Origin: Linyphia triangularis
Taxonomy: Eukaryota; Arthropoda; Arachnida; Araneae; Linyphiidae
DNA length: 64,000 nucleotides
Assembly: GCA_963978545.1 (NCBI GenBank)
Contig: OZ021727.1
Location: 48,149,385-48,213,384 of the forward strand
Direction of reading: 5' to 3'
Shown: piece after piece, positions 1-15,045 of the stretch
How the letters are laid out: each line of letters opens with the position of its first letter
Position numbering within the stretch: the first letter of the stretch is position 1
Notes under the pieces: model-generated
What the model was told of the DNA's origin: nothing
Seen by the model: the letters and a program-made list of their open reading frames with translations, nothing else
The model's database searches: none
Program-made: the position numbers and the translations under genes

Positions 1-1206
1 GAAAATGCTGGTTAGTAAAAAATCACTACAAATTTTTGCATTTATTTCTTACCTTGAAGCATTTATAGTCATTAATGATATCGCCAAAATCATCTTTAGC
101 ATCTTCATTAAATGTTCTTTTATTCCTTTTTTGTAGTTTTTATAAATTCATTTTTATGTATTTTGAGAACTCAATGAAGGATAAGCATACAATCGAGTAA
201 CACATTTATAAAAAAAAGTACATTTTATAAATAAAGAAAATCGTGCTTAGCCAAACAAGAAATAAGAAATGTTAATGTAAATAAAATATGTTTTTCAATG
301 TATTATTAATAAGAGTCAAAGAGTCTTTTATTGTATTGTAATATTGGAACAATTAACATAACAAAATGCCTCCACAAAAGAATTCCATTTTATTTCTTTT
401 CAAAGGAAGTTATGAATAGGTTGTTTCAATTCGTTATACTAATTATACAATCCATGCTTGATTAATTTCATTCCACTCAACTTTCAACTCAATACTTTTA
501 CTTATAATGGAGATAATAAAAGGTTTACATGCTCTACAGGAGGACAAAGTGGAACAATTACAGTTTGGCGTGCATTCATGCATAGCAAACATTTGCAGAA
601 ATCAATATCACCTATTATTCTAAACATAAAAATATAAATGCATTTGACACCAATAAGATGAAAAATAAGCTTGCTACATAGAGCAAATATAAAATAAGAA
701 AAATTGAATTGTGAAAGTCACAAACTCTAAAAATCCTTTTCCACACTCGTCTCTTTTCAGATACCAAACGATCACAAATTCATGTCATTTAATTACTAAA
801 ACCTCCTCTTGTTTAAGTTGACAGCATCTTATAACAGAACTTCTGATAAGCAGATTTTTTATTAAAAAAATGCCAGATTGGTTGAGTTTGGCGACAAAAA
901 TTGTTTTAATTCCCGTTGGGATTTTTATATGGGAACTCGTATTGCTGAGACTTTTCATTTGACATATTTGTAGCTTTTTTTATCTGGAAATGTTACCTAA
1001 AATGGATGAACAGGACCTCTATATAAGATTATTTTACTTCTTTAGGTTTGCATGGAAGCTAAAAAAAAGTATAACAGATAGATTAAAATTTAGTTTTTAA
1101 AAAATTAATAGCTTTTCATTTTGAAGTGAAATCAATTACGTTACGTGAAATTTAAATGACTTTGAAATTAAATTTGAAAACTATGACACGGATGTAGTGT
1201 TTCTTA

Positions 1207-1238
<32 letters not shown>

Positions 1239-1688
1239 GAATACACCCAAAAAAACATACAGTTTCTAAAGAATTAATGTCGGAAATGGCAATCACTAGC
1301 CTTCAGGATTTATTTTTAGTTCAACTTAACATCATAGGATCAATTACATTATTTTAACCTATCTTAATATTTTTTTTTATAAATGGAAATTGGACGACTC
1401 TCTACATTCAAATCTATGGGCATAAAAACAAATAAATAGATTGTAATATAATATATTAATATAGTCGTTTTGTAGAATTTATGCAGGACAGTTTGCTTGT
1501 GAGTGACTACTTGCATTTCACCTTTTATTATTTTTAATAATAATTGTAATTAATTCTATCTTTATCATTATAATTATGCCATTAACATTTTGCCATTCAT
1601 TAGTAGTATCAATTATAACTATTGTCATTTTCAATTAATCTATCATTTTAATTATAACCAATTACCATATAGTTGTATAATTGTTCAT
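1..1688. other. AT-rich non-coding DNA
   Basis: No open frame, splice-bounded exon or RNA gene could be supported. It holds short A and T runs (an A run near 1,214-1,238) and nothing with internal structure that I can recognise. Confidence 0.6.
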
Positions 1689-1699
1689 ATTATTATTAT

Positions 1700-1734
<35 letters not shown>

Positions 1735-1735
1735 T
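1689..1735. repeat. (ATT)n/(AGT)n trinucleotide microsatellite
   Basis: A run of ATT units changes into about eleven AGT units. A second short TTA/AAT run follows at about 1,769-1,802. The poly-Ser, poly-Val and poly-Ile frames over it are by-products of the repeat. Confidence 0.9.
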
Positions 1736-2158
1736 TGTTGTTATTACAACTACTGCTATCATCATCACTAACATTATTATTATTATTATTAATAATAATA
1801 ATTACTATTTATCAGTTTCATTGCTATTTTTTTTATATTAGCAGTAATGACAATTATAGTAAAATAGTATTTTGTTCAAACTTGAGAAGAGCTATACAAG
1901 TGTCAATTCAATCGGCATCAAATGTACTTAAAATGATAGAATTTTGACCTATTTCCAAAAAAAAATAAAAAAAATAAAAAATAAAAGTGTGTAGCCATGA
2001 CCACTGCCAGAAAAAAAACATAAATTCAATAATCACAGAATATTCCGCTTCTCTTTTTCAATCATCTGCCAAAGGAACAGGCACGAATCCATACAAATAT
2101 CAGTGCAATCCCGCAGACGATAGTGCTCGGTTATTGACCGTCTGCTGCAGTGGAGTTG

Positions 2159-2172
2159 GTTGCCATGGTGAC
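2159..2172. promoter_or_regulatory. X-box-like (RFX-type) site in a GC-richer island
   Basis: The 14 bases GTTGCCATGGTGAC fit the RFX X-box pattern RYYNYY-N2-RRNRAC at every position. The surrounding 2,040-2,260 is clearly richer in G+C and CpG than the flanks, as expected of a promoter or conserved exon. A 131-codon open frame (1,987-2,382) crosses it, but I recognise no protein family and no splice context. Known of the family: X-boxes mark ciliary gene promoters in animals. That this one is used is inference. Confidence 0.3.
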
Positions 2173-2399
2173 CATCAAAATGTGACGGGCGTCCAGAAAG
2201 GTGACTTAGTATTAAGGACCCAAAAGACCGCAGCGAACAACGTCTACACAGTTCCTTTTGTTATATCTGTTTTGTGTTTGGACTCCATTTCGTATGGTGA
2301 TGGTACAAAGAAAATTATTTTGTTTTGTCAACAAATATTTAAGTTCTCAGCGTGTAAATCGAAACTTAAAGTAACATTATAACAAGTTACATTATTTCA

Positions 2400-5300
2400 A
2401 ATTCAAATTTTTTTTTTTCCCTTTAAATAATTAGAGTGTGGTTTCATTTTTCACTTCCAAATTTCATCGATTTACTTTATATAGATTTTCTTTTCTCGTA
2501 TTTGCTCATTGCTCCATAATAAAGAAATTCGATTGGTAGACATCATAAAGCAAATAGATTAACATTTTACCGAGAACTCTTGAAATTATTAATGATTAGA
2601 AAGTTATTTATCTGCATCTGTGATAAAAAAAACTATTGAAACAGTAAATACTTTTATTGAGAAATTTAAAGTATTTCTGAATTCCAAAAATCATTATTTA
2701 ACTAAGCTGTTAATCTAATTTAAGTGCAATCAATATCAATAAAGTGAAATTTATAAGGAAATTATAATGTCCCATAAAGAACTAATAGTTTCTACTATCT
2801 TGTTTTCGATAAAACTGTGAAAATATCCCGGTAACTTGTATTTGAGGTACCACGAAAACTGTTTTTCTAAAAAAAAAAATTGTGTTCCTACAGTTTCTAG
2901 GATATTAATAAGTTATTTAATTTCGAAACAAAATAATGCCGATTATTTATTTCTTTATTACTTCCACGTATTCTTTACATTGCGATTTTTGTATCGTTAC
3001 AATTTTTATCAGTATTTTGAAGAGAGAAAATTTCATAAGATTAGGTTTTTGCAGAATTTAGAAGCTAATTTCTCTTTCTTTTTACTTTTTGAGTACTTTC
3101 TTAAAATATGGTTTTACTCAGAGTGTGATTACAATTGTTATTAACAAATTAAATATTTTTTTTTTTTTTTTGTATAATTTTCAAAAAATCAGACAAATCA
3201 TGTTTGATAGCAATTACTATTCTGATCAAATCAGAATTTAGTAATTGGTCTAATATTTTGTTCTGAGTACAGTAAAAAAAAATACTCACAAAATTACTCT
3301 ACATATTTCAGTTATCAAGAATGTTTTGTCTACATTTCACCACTACATTTAAATAACAAGATTTTCCCAACCATTTCTAAAACCTTTAAACCTGAAGACG
3401 AAACACTTATTCAAAAAAAATCTTCAAGTCTTTCCCACGAATCCGGTTTTAATGACACCAGACTGACAATTTTTTCATGTGTTTGAGGTTTAGGGCGAGT
3501 TCACCATCTGCTGTGTGAGTCAGCTGTTGTTTTGGTCACGCCATGGTATAGTGAATCATATTCTTGTCTTTCCCCAACTAAGGACAAATAGAAGCGGGAT
3601 CACTGGATTGCAGTGAAGCGATACATTACACTATTCCAAGAACCCTCCTCGGTCTGTGGAAGGCCCAAATTGGAAGGTTTAGTTAGACGTTTTTTATGCA
3701 AGCTCGGGAAGGCAGGGCCGTTTATTTCAATTTTTTCTAGAGGGGTCGAAAAGAGTTTTTAAGTACAAGTTGGGTTAATAATGTGTTTTAAACTAAAAAT
3801 TTGTATAGTATATAATATCAATTCTGTTAAAGATAACAACCTCCAGAAATTAGTCATTTGGGGCTTTTAATAATATTAATTGATTAAATAAAACTGATTG
3901 ATCTCCCAGATCAAAACTAATCATTCATCCCATATGTAAATCTATTTGCTTCCCACAATAATGCAACCACATGAACACTTTTGTGTCAGGACATTTTTAA
4001 CGTTTTCTAGTATCCAAACACTCAAAACTTTTTAACATTCTTATGCAATTCAAAAATTAAAAGAAATTGGCTAATTTTCGATTTTTGGACTTTTAGTTTA
4101 AAAACATCCCTATTATTCCATACAACTCTCTCCACATAAAAACTCATATGAATTCATTATAATCACAAAAATTTTATCTGAAATTATGATCAATAAAGCA
4201 TTTGGAAAACTTCTCATCAAAATTCAAGTATGTTACCAGAAAGTTATAAATAATAAAATCTCACACAAATGAACAAGTTATATCAGTAATCGTACAGAAA
4301 TTATTTGATTATTTTTTTTTTTTTTTTTTAATCTAACATAATTATCAGAAGAAAAAAAAAAATTGCTGCATCGTTCAATTCTAGATGGTTTTAAATTTAT
4401 GAAAATAAATTTATAGGTTATTATATGTAAACCATTAAAATGATTCTCAGAATTAATAAAGGTCATTTAGCACACGAATTCTCAGTATGAAAATTAAAAT
4501 AAACTTAATATACATTATGTGATATCTTAATAGTAGTTATTCTTTTTAAATATGATTTTAATATTCAATTAAATTAAGACAAGTAAGAATTAAGAAGTGA
4601 AAATCTAGTTATCAACGTGATTAAAAATTGAGAAATGTATTCATTTTGCAAAATAGAAATAGTACCAAAAGTATTTCGTGTTTCTACACTAAATTTTTCA
4701 TTTTTTGCACCCAGAAAAACCTTATTAACTAAAAATTCATTTTTTTTTTAAATATTTATTATTTTTAATAATAAAGTTAACTCTATTGAGTATTTTAGGC
4801 GTGGTAGTCTTACTTACAGTGTTAACAAATATTGCATTGTATATAAGATGTTATTTTTTTTTTACAAATTATTTTTATGCATCAGTTATCAGCTGCTTGT
4901 ATCTATAAAATGTGTACATTTTAGCTAAAAACTTTGTTTAGGTTGTTTTATTCAACTTCCCTGCTAAAAAAAAAAAAATTAGTTAAAAATTAGGTTCCAA
5001 AAGTAAATCTTTGTTAAGGTATTTTGAAATTTTATAAAATCGTTTTTACATATATCGCACATATAAAGTTAAGGAAAAAAATTAATTAATTGCATACGAC
5101 TCCTTCATGATTTACAAATGTGTACTATATTTAAGAAATAAATCATTTAATTAATTTAATAAAATACATCAGTCCACTAAATTTTAATCACCCGTTCTAG
5201 ATATACAATATTAACACTGAAAAACCTCTCTATTATATTCTAGTTACGCTAATGATTTTCAATATCTCTATTTATGTAATAGCTTATCGAATATAGGTTC
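2400..5300. other. Non-coding DNA, no gene seen
   Basis: AT-rich, with T runs at 3,158-3,170 and 4,313-4,330. About 3,485-3,730 is richer in G+C and contains no frame I can assign; it may be an old repeat or a regulatory segment. Confidence 0.5.
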
Positions 5301-5326
5301 ATATGTTGAAAATGAGCCTCGTAAGG

Positions 5327-5337
5327 GGTTCGAATCC
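5327..5337 (+). repeat. Orphan tRNA B-box (probable tRNA/SINE relic)
   Basis: GGTTCGAATCC is a perfect RNA polymerase III B-box, followed by a C-rich stretch like the 3' half of a T-arm. No convincing A-box or acceptor stem lies at the right distance upstream, so this is not called a tRNA gene. It could be the remnant of a tRNA-derived SINE. Confidence 0.3.
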
Positions 5338-5527
5338 CAACAAAGACACCCTATAATATTCTCTCTAGGTGGTGGCAAAATTGAATTTTTGTACATAACT
5401 AGTGACACGTAGGAAGATGCAATTTCTCTTATTACATTGAGGTCCTTTTCTGATTGTTAAAATGACAGTATTAAAAGACCAAGAGCGCAACAGCGGAATT
5501 TCTCCAACATAATTGCTGCTAAATTTG

Positions 5528-5590
5528 AAGCTTCATTACATTTCTTACAAGCTTCATTACATTTCTTACAAGCTTCATTACATTTCTTAC
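5528..5590. repeat. 21-bp tandem repeat, three copies
   Basis: Three identical consecutive copies of AAGCTTCATTACATTTCTTAC, followed by a partial fourth start and a T run. The identity of the copies indicates a recent expansion. Confidence 0.9.
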
Positions 5591-5599
5591 AAGCTTTTT

Positions 5600-8500
5600 T
5601 TTTTTTTTTTAAAGCAATTGCAAATAGTAGTAACATGTATTGTATTTCTTTTTTTTTTTTAAAGTATCGTTGTTTTTTTAAGATCCAAAATGATCCATAA
5701 TTTTTTTTTTTTTTAATGAAAATCAATACATCTTGAACATTTGAGAGTAGAATGGAGTGGTTTATGCAAAAATACATAGAAAAAATAGTATGTTAGGCAC
5801 TGTAACTAGTTATAAACTGCTGTCCAATTGTAAATGGATTGTGGATGTTAATGAGTAAGAATATCAAGCATCATCTGTTTATAAAGAGTTAATTATTTTT
5901 ATTTTGTTTGATAAAAATTGTTTCTTTATAAGCGTTTTTATGAAAACAGCGTCTTCTTTCAAATGTTCGGGAATTATTGATTTTTCTAAACTCATGTTGC
6001 TTTCGGATCACCATGTATTTATATATGGATATCCAGAATCTAGCAAAATTAGCTATTAAATGTAGCATCATGTTGGTAAATTAAAAGAAATTGATACAAA
6101 ATTATCATGCTCCGTTCATCTAAGAAAAAAAATTTAAAAATTGAATAGTAATGCACTATTTATTCTTAAAATGTCTTTCTGAATTTCAATTTCAATCATT
6201 AAATATTCAAAACTTTTAAATGTTATTTCGTTTATTCACTAAAGTAAGTAATAAAAAGTGCCTCATATTTATAGTTTGACAAAATAACGGTGTGGAGATA
6301 TTTGGTTCCTAGAGGTAACACTCTACAAACACACTTTGAAAAGGTTAGACTTAATGGTTATTGTGAGGTATTGTCACCTCATCTATCATTAAGTCTCTAA
6401 AGATATTTCTGGTTTTTCTACCTTATGACATACAATTGCGAGCATTTTTCCTAAAGTCTTCAAAGAAAGCTTATTTATCTTTCTACTCTAACTTCATTCT
6501 ATTCCTTCTATGAAACCTAGTGATTGTGCAATAAATTTACAAACGCATTGCGTGGATATACCACTTTTTAAATACAACAGTTGTACATTTTAACAATGGA
6601 GCCAAAACTAAGAGTTCTTCGAGATCCCGAAATCAACCGTTTAGCAAATTGATAATAGAAATGTATTTTGGCAAAAATAGCTAACCTCTTATCCTTTTAT
6701 TTTCCATGAGCAAAATTTAAAAAAAAAAACATGTTATGCAGAGAAAAAAAAATATGAAATTGCTGTTTCAATCGTTAGTATAACTAATTCAATTAAATCC
6801 TATCTTGATAGAAGTATGAACAGTTAAAAACCTAATTTTCATAATATACTTTTAAAATGTACTTCTCGTTTGATCAAGTGCAGTCTTTGGAAACAAATTA
6901 TTTTATAAAAAAAATCCTATTTCCTTCTCCTAAAAATATAATTTTGTTTGCTCAATAATTTTCATAATACTTTAAATTATAATTAAGGAATAAAAAGTTT
7001 TTTCATTGAAAAGAATTAAAAACTCATTAATAATTCTACCTATACAGGGTGTCTACAAATTAGTTCGGCATTGGAGTTCAAATAGATCTGTATATGCCAT
7101 TCTGTATGCAAAAAAAAATAAAAAAATTTAAAAAAAAAATGATACCCTGTAATACCGTTCTTTTTCATTTAATATATCGTCTATATAAGTAAAATAGTAA
7201 AACGACAGCTTACATTTTTGAAGTTATAATCCCCCCCCCCCCCTCTTAAGAACGATAACAGAATAAGTTATTTAAAACCCATTCTCAGTTAATTTTCAGA
7301 ACTATGCTGAAATGTACATATTAAAAAAAGAAACATAAATTTTCTGTCTATCCATAATAAATAATAAACTAGTAGTTTTCTAAAATATACATATCAGCTA
7401 TACATTATGATAAATATTAATGTTTACCAAAGTCACTTGAATACCAATAATGAATTGCACAAATGGAAAAATATCCTTGCAAGTTGTTTAAATAGAACTG
7501 TAATGTTGAATAATATAGTATGTAACCAATTATTCATTTAATTTAATAGAGTAGCATAACACGTTACATTTACATATACCAAATTAGTTCATGGCACATG
7601 TTTCGAAGTTTAGCCCATTAAATTAAAAGCACTTTCTCATAACGGCTTACACAACTATTTTTTCACAAATTTCCTAATAAAGCCACTCTTATAAGACTTT
7701 CCAAAAATAAAAATATGCCAAACGAATCAGAATATTTATTTATCACTTTAAAATAATCTGTAAAAGATACGCAAATTTAGCACTGACCACGCCTAAAACT
7801 TGGCTTTTCCGTGAGGCCCTTTTCTCTCTTCCAAATCAATTACATAACCACGTATTATTTTCTTGACAAAAGCGTAAAAAATCCCTCTCCCCAAATAGTA
7901 ACATAAACAACAAAGACAAATATAGCAGCACTACTTACTATCGCTCATCGTGACTTTTAGTAGCAACGGAATTGGAAAGAGATGAAACGTCCTTAACTTT
8001 GGTTACCTGTAGAAGTTTAGAACCGCAGCAGTGGAAAAGTGTAATGCATACAACAGAGGGGGGTGCGACAGAGGGCAGCACTGTTCTTTATCGTGCCCCA
8101 GCAGTAGTGGACCGTCAGACGATTCGGCGCCATGCTTGAGACCCCACTCCCCCCACCCACTCCAATTCCATTTCACTGCATCTACCCTATTCGAATTCGA
8201 AGCCAAGAAATGTGTTGGTTTTTCTTTCAAATGGCGTGATCCGACGATTTTTATTTTGCAGATGGATTTCGAAGAAGTACTGATCGAAATCGTCTGCTGT
8301 ATTATTATGTTCTATCGATAAAAATATAGTGAAATTCCTGGCAAAATAACCAAATTTAAGGAGATTCCAATCAACTTATTTACTTTGTTTATACCAGGAA
8401 ATCCCATTAATTAAAAAAATTAACTTACTAAATTATTTTTTAGAAAAATATTAATATTCAAAATCAATCATTTATGTGGTGAGAATGCAAGTTTAAGTTA

Positions 8501-10030
8501 ATTTTATTAAATTGTGTCCCTTTTTTTTCCCCCCATCTGTCGGTCTATTCAAGATTTATAAATGACCATGCATTCTTTCTGCTATTGTCGAATGACCAAC
8601 CATTTTGTTCCATGAAACTTTCGGGTTATTATAATATTATTTCACTAATAATTCGAAGCTTCAAATTGGAAAAAAAAAAGTTAATTAAAGAATTTGCAAT
8701 TTTTCTCAACAGATTGAACCATGACCTTTTGACAAAAAATCCAACTATAAAATGTTAAAAGTAAAACATTCCCACTTTATTTTCTCTACAAATTTCTCAG
8801 ATAGGGTTCCATTACGACAGCACAAAATCTTTAACTTTGGAAGCGAGAATTTTTGCGATCGAGAAGATTTAGCATGGACATTATGCATTGCACCGTCGCA
8901 AGCAAATATTAGATTGAAAGGAATAAAGGGAAAGAATAAAGGAATTGTAGTTTTCTAAGCAAAGTTTAAAAATTGAATTTATAAGGTGTTATTCTGATTG
9001 ATCAAAAGTTCTGGTAGATCATTGATGGAAAAATCTAAATCCAAAAAAGTCACACATGAAGTCAATTAGGATAGGGTGGGTCGAATTTCGAACTTTTTTT
9101 TAATCGATTCGGCAAAGGATGAAACATTTTCTAAAATTAAAGTCAAAAACAATGCAACATAATTTTTGAAATCTGATAATATCTACAGTTTCGCGCAAAT
9201 AGATAAAAGGTGGGTATATTTACGGAAAATTCGGATTTTTTTTAGCATGCGACAAAAAATAACAAATTTCATTAAAAAACGATAATTTATGCCATTACAA
9301 TATCATTAAAAATTAGTATGAAAGTGTCAATAACTTCTTAAAAGGAATTTGGAAGAGGTCATTTTCCGTTAAAATGTTTAAAAAAAAATACAATAAGAAA
9401 AAAAAAATTTGAGGTCGTGATAAATTTTTCAGATTGAGTTAAAATCTATAACTTGAGTCATTATAATGTCTCTAACTTTTAAAAATTGTTACAAAAGTGT
9501 CAATTCGCTCCTAGAAGGAAGGGACTTGTTTTCCGTCAAAATACTCAAAAAGGGATAAAAAGCCTCATGAAAAAAATATAACTCGTATCAAAATCTTATA
9601 AAAATTCAACAACATCTAGACACTTTTTATATCGAAAGTGATTCAGAAGTATTTTCCAGTTGAAAAGTCCTGTATTTTTATTCAATGGTTATAGGATAAA
9701 TTGTTTCTAAATGATTTCTAAGTCATTCTGCTATTACTAATTGAGAACTGAAAAAGAGTTGCATTTTTGTGCTTGTGTAAAAATGATCATTCAGTGAGAG
9801 TCAAGTCAGGGATAGTTAAAGGTTCTAGAACATTTTTTTCAGCAACAATTTTTCATATGTATCCTAAGAAAAGCATCTCTGTAAAAAGATTCCAAGTTCT
9901 TTATGCAATAGTTATGAGTATGAAAAGTATTGAGATCTAATATATATACAAGCTTAACTTACAAATGACAGGAAATAAAAATTTATGAAATTTTAAACAA
10001 GAGATTTTATTTTCCTTTGCAACAGATTTT
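5600..10030. other. Non-coding DNA with scattered repeat fragments
   Basis: No supported gene. A single end of the 42,369-type MITE lies at about 7,045-7,105. A C run occurs at about 7,231-7,242. A GC-richer patch at 8,020-8,240 has open frames on both strands that match no family I know. The rest is AT-rich. Confidence 0.5.
7045..7105. repeat. Solo end of a CAGGGTGTC... MITE
   Basis: About 50 bases starting CAGGGTGTCTACAAATTAGT are nearly identical to the terminal repeat of the element at 42,369-42,579, including the TTCAAATAGATCTG stretch. The partner end is missing here, so this is a truncated or diverged copy. Confidence 0.6.
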
Positions 10031-10036
10031 CTTCCC

Positions 10037-10087
10037 TTTAGGACTATGAAGGTTGATATTTAATAATTCAACCTTCATAGCCCTAAA
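10037..10087. repeat. Near-perfect 20-bp hairpin
   Basis: TTTAGGACTATGAAGGTTGA at 10,037-10,056 is complementary to 10,068-10,087 with one mismatch, leaving an 11-base loop. A weaker relative of the arm appears near 10,209. It may be a foldback element remnant or a transcribed hairpin; there is no direct sign of expression. Confidence 0.55.
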
Positions 10088-10875
10088 TATCCAGCTATAA
10101 AAATGATTGTGACACTTAGTTATTACATATTCTGGAGCACTTATGTGTTGTATAATGTGGGTACTGTGAAGCGTTAATGGCCAAATCGTACAAACGTTAT
10201 TATAGCAGATATTTAGGCTTATGAAGTCTGAATTTTAACAAGGAGAAAAAAATCTCTTATTTAAAATCTCACTAATTTTCCTTGCCAGTAATTTACACCA
10301 ACGTTAAAATTGGCTGTAATTTAGATTCCAATACTTTTCATGACCATTAGCTATTACTTGAAGAGCTTAGCGTTATTTTAATGAGATGTTTTTGTTGGGA
10401 TTTCATTTCTTTTTTTACTATACTAATTTTAGGTTTATTTCTTATTTATACACCAATAGCTAGTTTAAAAATGTTTAGTGTTCATAATTTTAAAACTTGA
10501 AAGAAAAGTTGATATTTGGTGTTTTGTTGGTTGGTATTAAAAAGTTTTGTTGGTGGTCAACTACGAGAACTGTTGGATAAGCCGACTACATTTTTTTATT
10601 TAAAATATTAATTGGTTTTAGAAAATTAGAAAAAAACATTCACATATAGAATCAATTTGGGGAGAATTACAGGAATTTTTTTAAGAAAGTTCAATTTACC
10701 GAATCACAGTTCATGAAGTATTTATGCATTCAATGAGATTGATGATGATAAAAAAAATGATTGAACTGATTTGAGTGAGTAATGATTCAACTGATAAATA
10801 TTTTTAGACGACTATTAATTATTGGGAATAATTTCTTATAACATAACAGCTTTTAACAAGTTAACAATATGAAAT

Positions 10876-12046
<1,171 letters not shown>

Positions 12047-12054
12047 GTAGTTGA

Positions 12055-12862
12055 CGGGGTCGTAGCCAGGATTTTTTTCGGGGGGGTGGGGATATGCGCA
12101 CCCATATTCAGAAAGCATTTATAATAATGATTTATAAAATAATTGTTGAAAATACTCTTAAAAACAAATACCCGTAATTAAGTTATTAATTAACTAATTA
12201 AATACACGGGGATACTAACCGACATATAATTTCTGACTAGAAAAAAATCTAAATTTTACTAATTCTAATCTAAATTTACTTTTACTTTCACACACAACAT
12301 TTGTAGAAAGTTTTTAGTTGAGCACATATATTGCTTTCTGCTATTGCTTTTTATGAGGGAAAACTTTTACTTGCAACAAGACATCCCTTATTTCTTAAAA
12401 GTTAAAATATATTTTCGAGAAGGGGATTTATCCCTCCCTAGCTAAGCGAAAAGGGGATATATCCCTCTCTAGCTAAGTGTCTGCGATAAATCCCCCCTCC
12501 CCCCCCCCTCACCAAAACTGAATCTCGCTGAAACCACCACCCTCGCTGAATGTTTCATTGCTGCGTAAATAAGCTAACCTCACTCATAATATATATTTTT
12601 AATTTGCTACTGCTTTTCTAAGGTAAAACTTTTATTTGCAACCAAAATTACTTGCAAACCCTATTTCTTAAAAGTTAAAACATATTTTCGGGAAGAGGAT
12701 ATATCTCCCATTCCTCCCGAAAACATATATAATTTTTTAATTTGCTACTGCTTTTACTTTTACTTGCAACAAGACATCCCAAATTTTTAAAAGTTAAAAA
12801 GTATTTTGGGATTGCGGGGGGGGGGGGGGACATATATCCCCATATCTCCTCCTCTGGCTACG
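12055..12862. mobile_element. hAT-like non-autonomous element
   Basis: An 808-bp segment is flanked by the perfect 8-bp direct repeat GTAGTTGA (12,047-12,054 and 12,863-12,870), the target size typical of hAT transposons. The ends are short imperfect inverted repeats around CGTAGCCAG. Inside are three diverged copies of a ~110-bp block (near 12,335, 12,600 and 12,735; shared phrases include ACTTTTACTTGCAACAAGAC and TTCTTAAAAGTTAAA) and several G/C runs. There is no transposase frame, so it would depend on a partner elsewhere. Class assignment rests on the target duplication and is inference. Confidence 0.6.
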
Positions 12863-12870
12863 GTAGTTGA

Positions 12871-13623
12871 TAAAGGGGGAAAAAAATAAAAAATTTATTC
12901 GCATCAGACGTGGACGATATTGGTGTCATTATGGAAAAAGAACTAGGTAAAATTACTTTTCTTAAAAGAAACGTTTAATTCAATCGATCGAATCAGGATT
13001 ACTTCGTTTTGAAAAATGTTTAGCATATAAATACTATTTACTAGATAACATATATTTTTAAAATTCAGGGTGGGTCCTACAGGTGCCCGATTGAACAATC
13101 TCGCTTAAGGCAACCAATAAGGAATGCTTATGGTGTTTGGAAGGTTGAAAATATGAAAAATAATTTTGACTCACATGTGTAATGTCCAACGCCAACCAGA
13201 GGGGGGGGGGGGGAATAATGAGAGGTTGACTATTTGGGTTACAACCGGAAATGGCCACCCCCTTTCAACTGGACATGGTAATAGGCTAAACTTAACACTT
13301 TTGAAAGAAAGGAAGAGGAAGGTTATTTATTAATTGCATAAGAACTCGTCCAGCTCTAATTTCTGCTTCGTCTTGTAAATAAGCGTCATATTTGAATTTC
13401 GATTAACAATCCTCTCTTTCACCACACTGGAAAGGTATGCCAATTGCTTTTTTACATAAAATAGACTTATAAACAATTTTGTAAGAAGTATTATCTGTGT
13501 AAAGTAGCACTGCAACAGCAGAATTATTTTTAAAAATATCGCTTTCAAACCCTGTACGAAATTAAACGAATGAAGTAATAAAATAAATGTGTATGTTTTT
13601 TACTGGACATGCTTTCAAATTCT

Positions 13624-13660
<37 letters not shown>

Positions 13661-14837
13661 AGAAGTAATGCAAGAAATATTGCACTTTATAAATAATTAT
13701 AACGCTTACGGCATAATATATATACATACTTTTAGAGAAGGCTAAGATTACTCTAATTTTATTCTAAGCCTATTCTTCCAAAACATATTTTTTTATGAAA
13801 CTTCTGATTCTTGTTCAAAAGTTTCGTAAAAGAAGTAAAATGATATTGCAACTCAAAATGAAGTTCCTAAACATTTTTAAATACAATGATCCTCCTACAA
13901 TCTCTCTCTTCCAGTTATAATTGAAGAATTGGAACAAAATATTTCAGTATGCGATGTGTTTTTTTAATTTGTCACGGATTTATATAATTTACCTATTTTG
14001 TTTTCATTGTTTAAAAAAAATGCCTCTGAAACGGTGAAAATTGTGATATATTTTTCAATAAACACTGCATTATCCTTTCTTTTAAGTGCAACAGAGCAGA
14101 AACAGTTGTTGATGGGCGTTAGCATTATCTCATTTCTACGGAGGTGGGAATGATTAGAACACCTTTAAAGCCATTTTTATAGCGATTTTAATCAAAATCG
14201 TTAAAACCATTTTTTGATAATCGTTGAAAAACCTAATTTTTTCAATATCAGCTACTTAATGCACATGTGCAATTTTGACGAAAACCGTAATGCCAGGTCC
14301 CATGGCCGTCAATAACCTGTGCATAAAAATCGAACATCGCAGGTCATTCCGTTTTAGGAGTTATGCTGATAACTAACAGGCACAAAATTTTTTTTGAACT
14401 CATCACGTTCCAAAACGTGTAGAAATGCAAAAAATTGATTTTTTTTTTTTTACCGAATTCGATACTTTTATACCATACGGGCAGGCTCGGCCTGCCCCAC
14501 TGGGATACCGGGACATATCCCGGTGCGCCCTCTCCAAAACCTTAGCACGGCGCCCTCCGAGAACAGTAGAAAAAATTTCAAATAAATATAGATTTTAAAT
14601 TTAAATAATTAAGTTTTTCATTTTAATGTGAGTTTATCTGTATCTTTGAAGATGGAATAAAACTAATATGTAAACTTAGAATTTTAGTCAAATTTCATGT
14701 ATTACTATCGGAACAGAACACGACATATATTGATTAATCGATTTAGTTTTTCTTTTCCCGATGAAATGAAACTGAATGTGTACCGTAATTTACAGCTACA
14801 TTTTTTTTATATAAAATTAAGGCTGTATGGAGTGTGA
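12871..14837. other. Non-coding DNA
   Basis: Holds a G run at about 13,201-13,213, a T run at 13,626-13,658, one copy of the dispersed repeat described at 14,145, and a short GC-rich fragment near 14,478-14,560 with phrases (ACCGGGACAT, CCCGGTGCGCC) resembling the ends of the hAT-like MITE at 62,694. Confidence 0.5.
14145..14465. repeat. Dispersed repeat, copy 1
   Basis: Shares order and sequence with 17,845-18,115: the palindrome GATTTTAATCAAAATCGTTAAA, GTGCAATTTTGACGAAAA, a CCATGGCC phrase, and ACCGAATTCGATAC near the end. The two copies are diverged (about 70-75% by eye). The family is not recognised; no coding potential is seen. Confidence 0.6.

Positions 14838-15045
<208 letters not shown>

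Noticed and set aside
1987..2382. 131-codon open frame in a GC-richer island
   Set aside because: No recognisable domain, no clear start context or splice sites; kept only as a regulatory candidate.
8003..8321. Overlapping frames on both strands at a GC-rich patch
   Set aside because: Neither resembles a known protein; base composition alone keeps both open.
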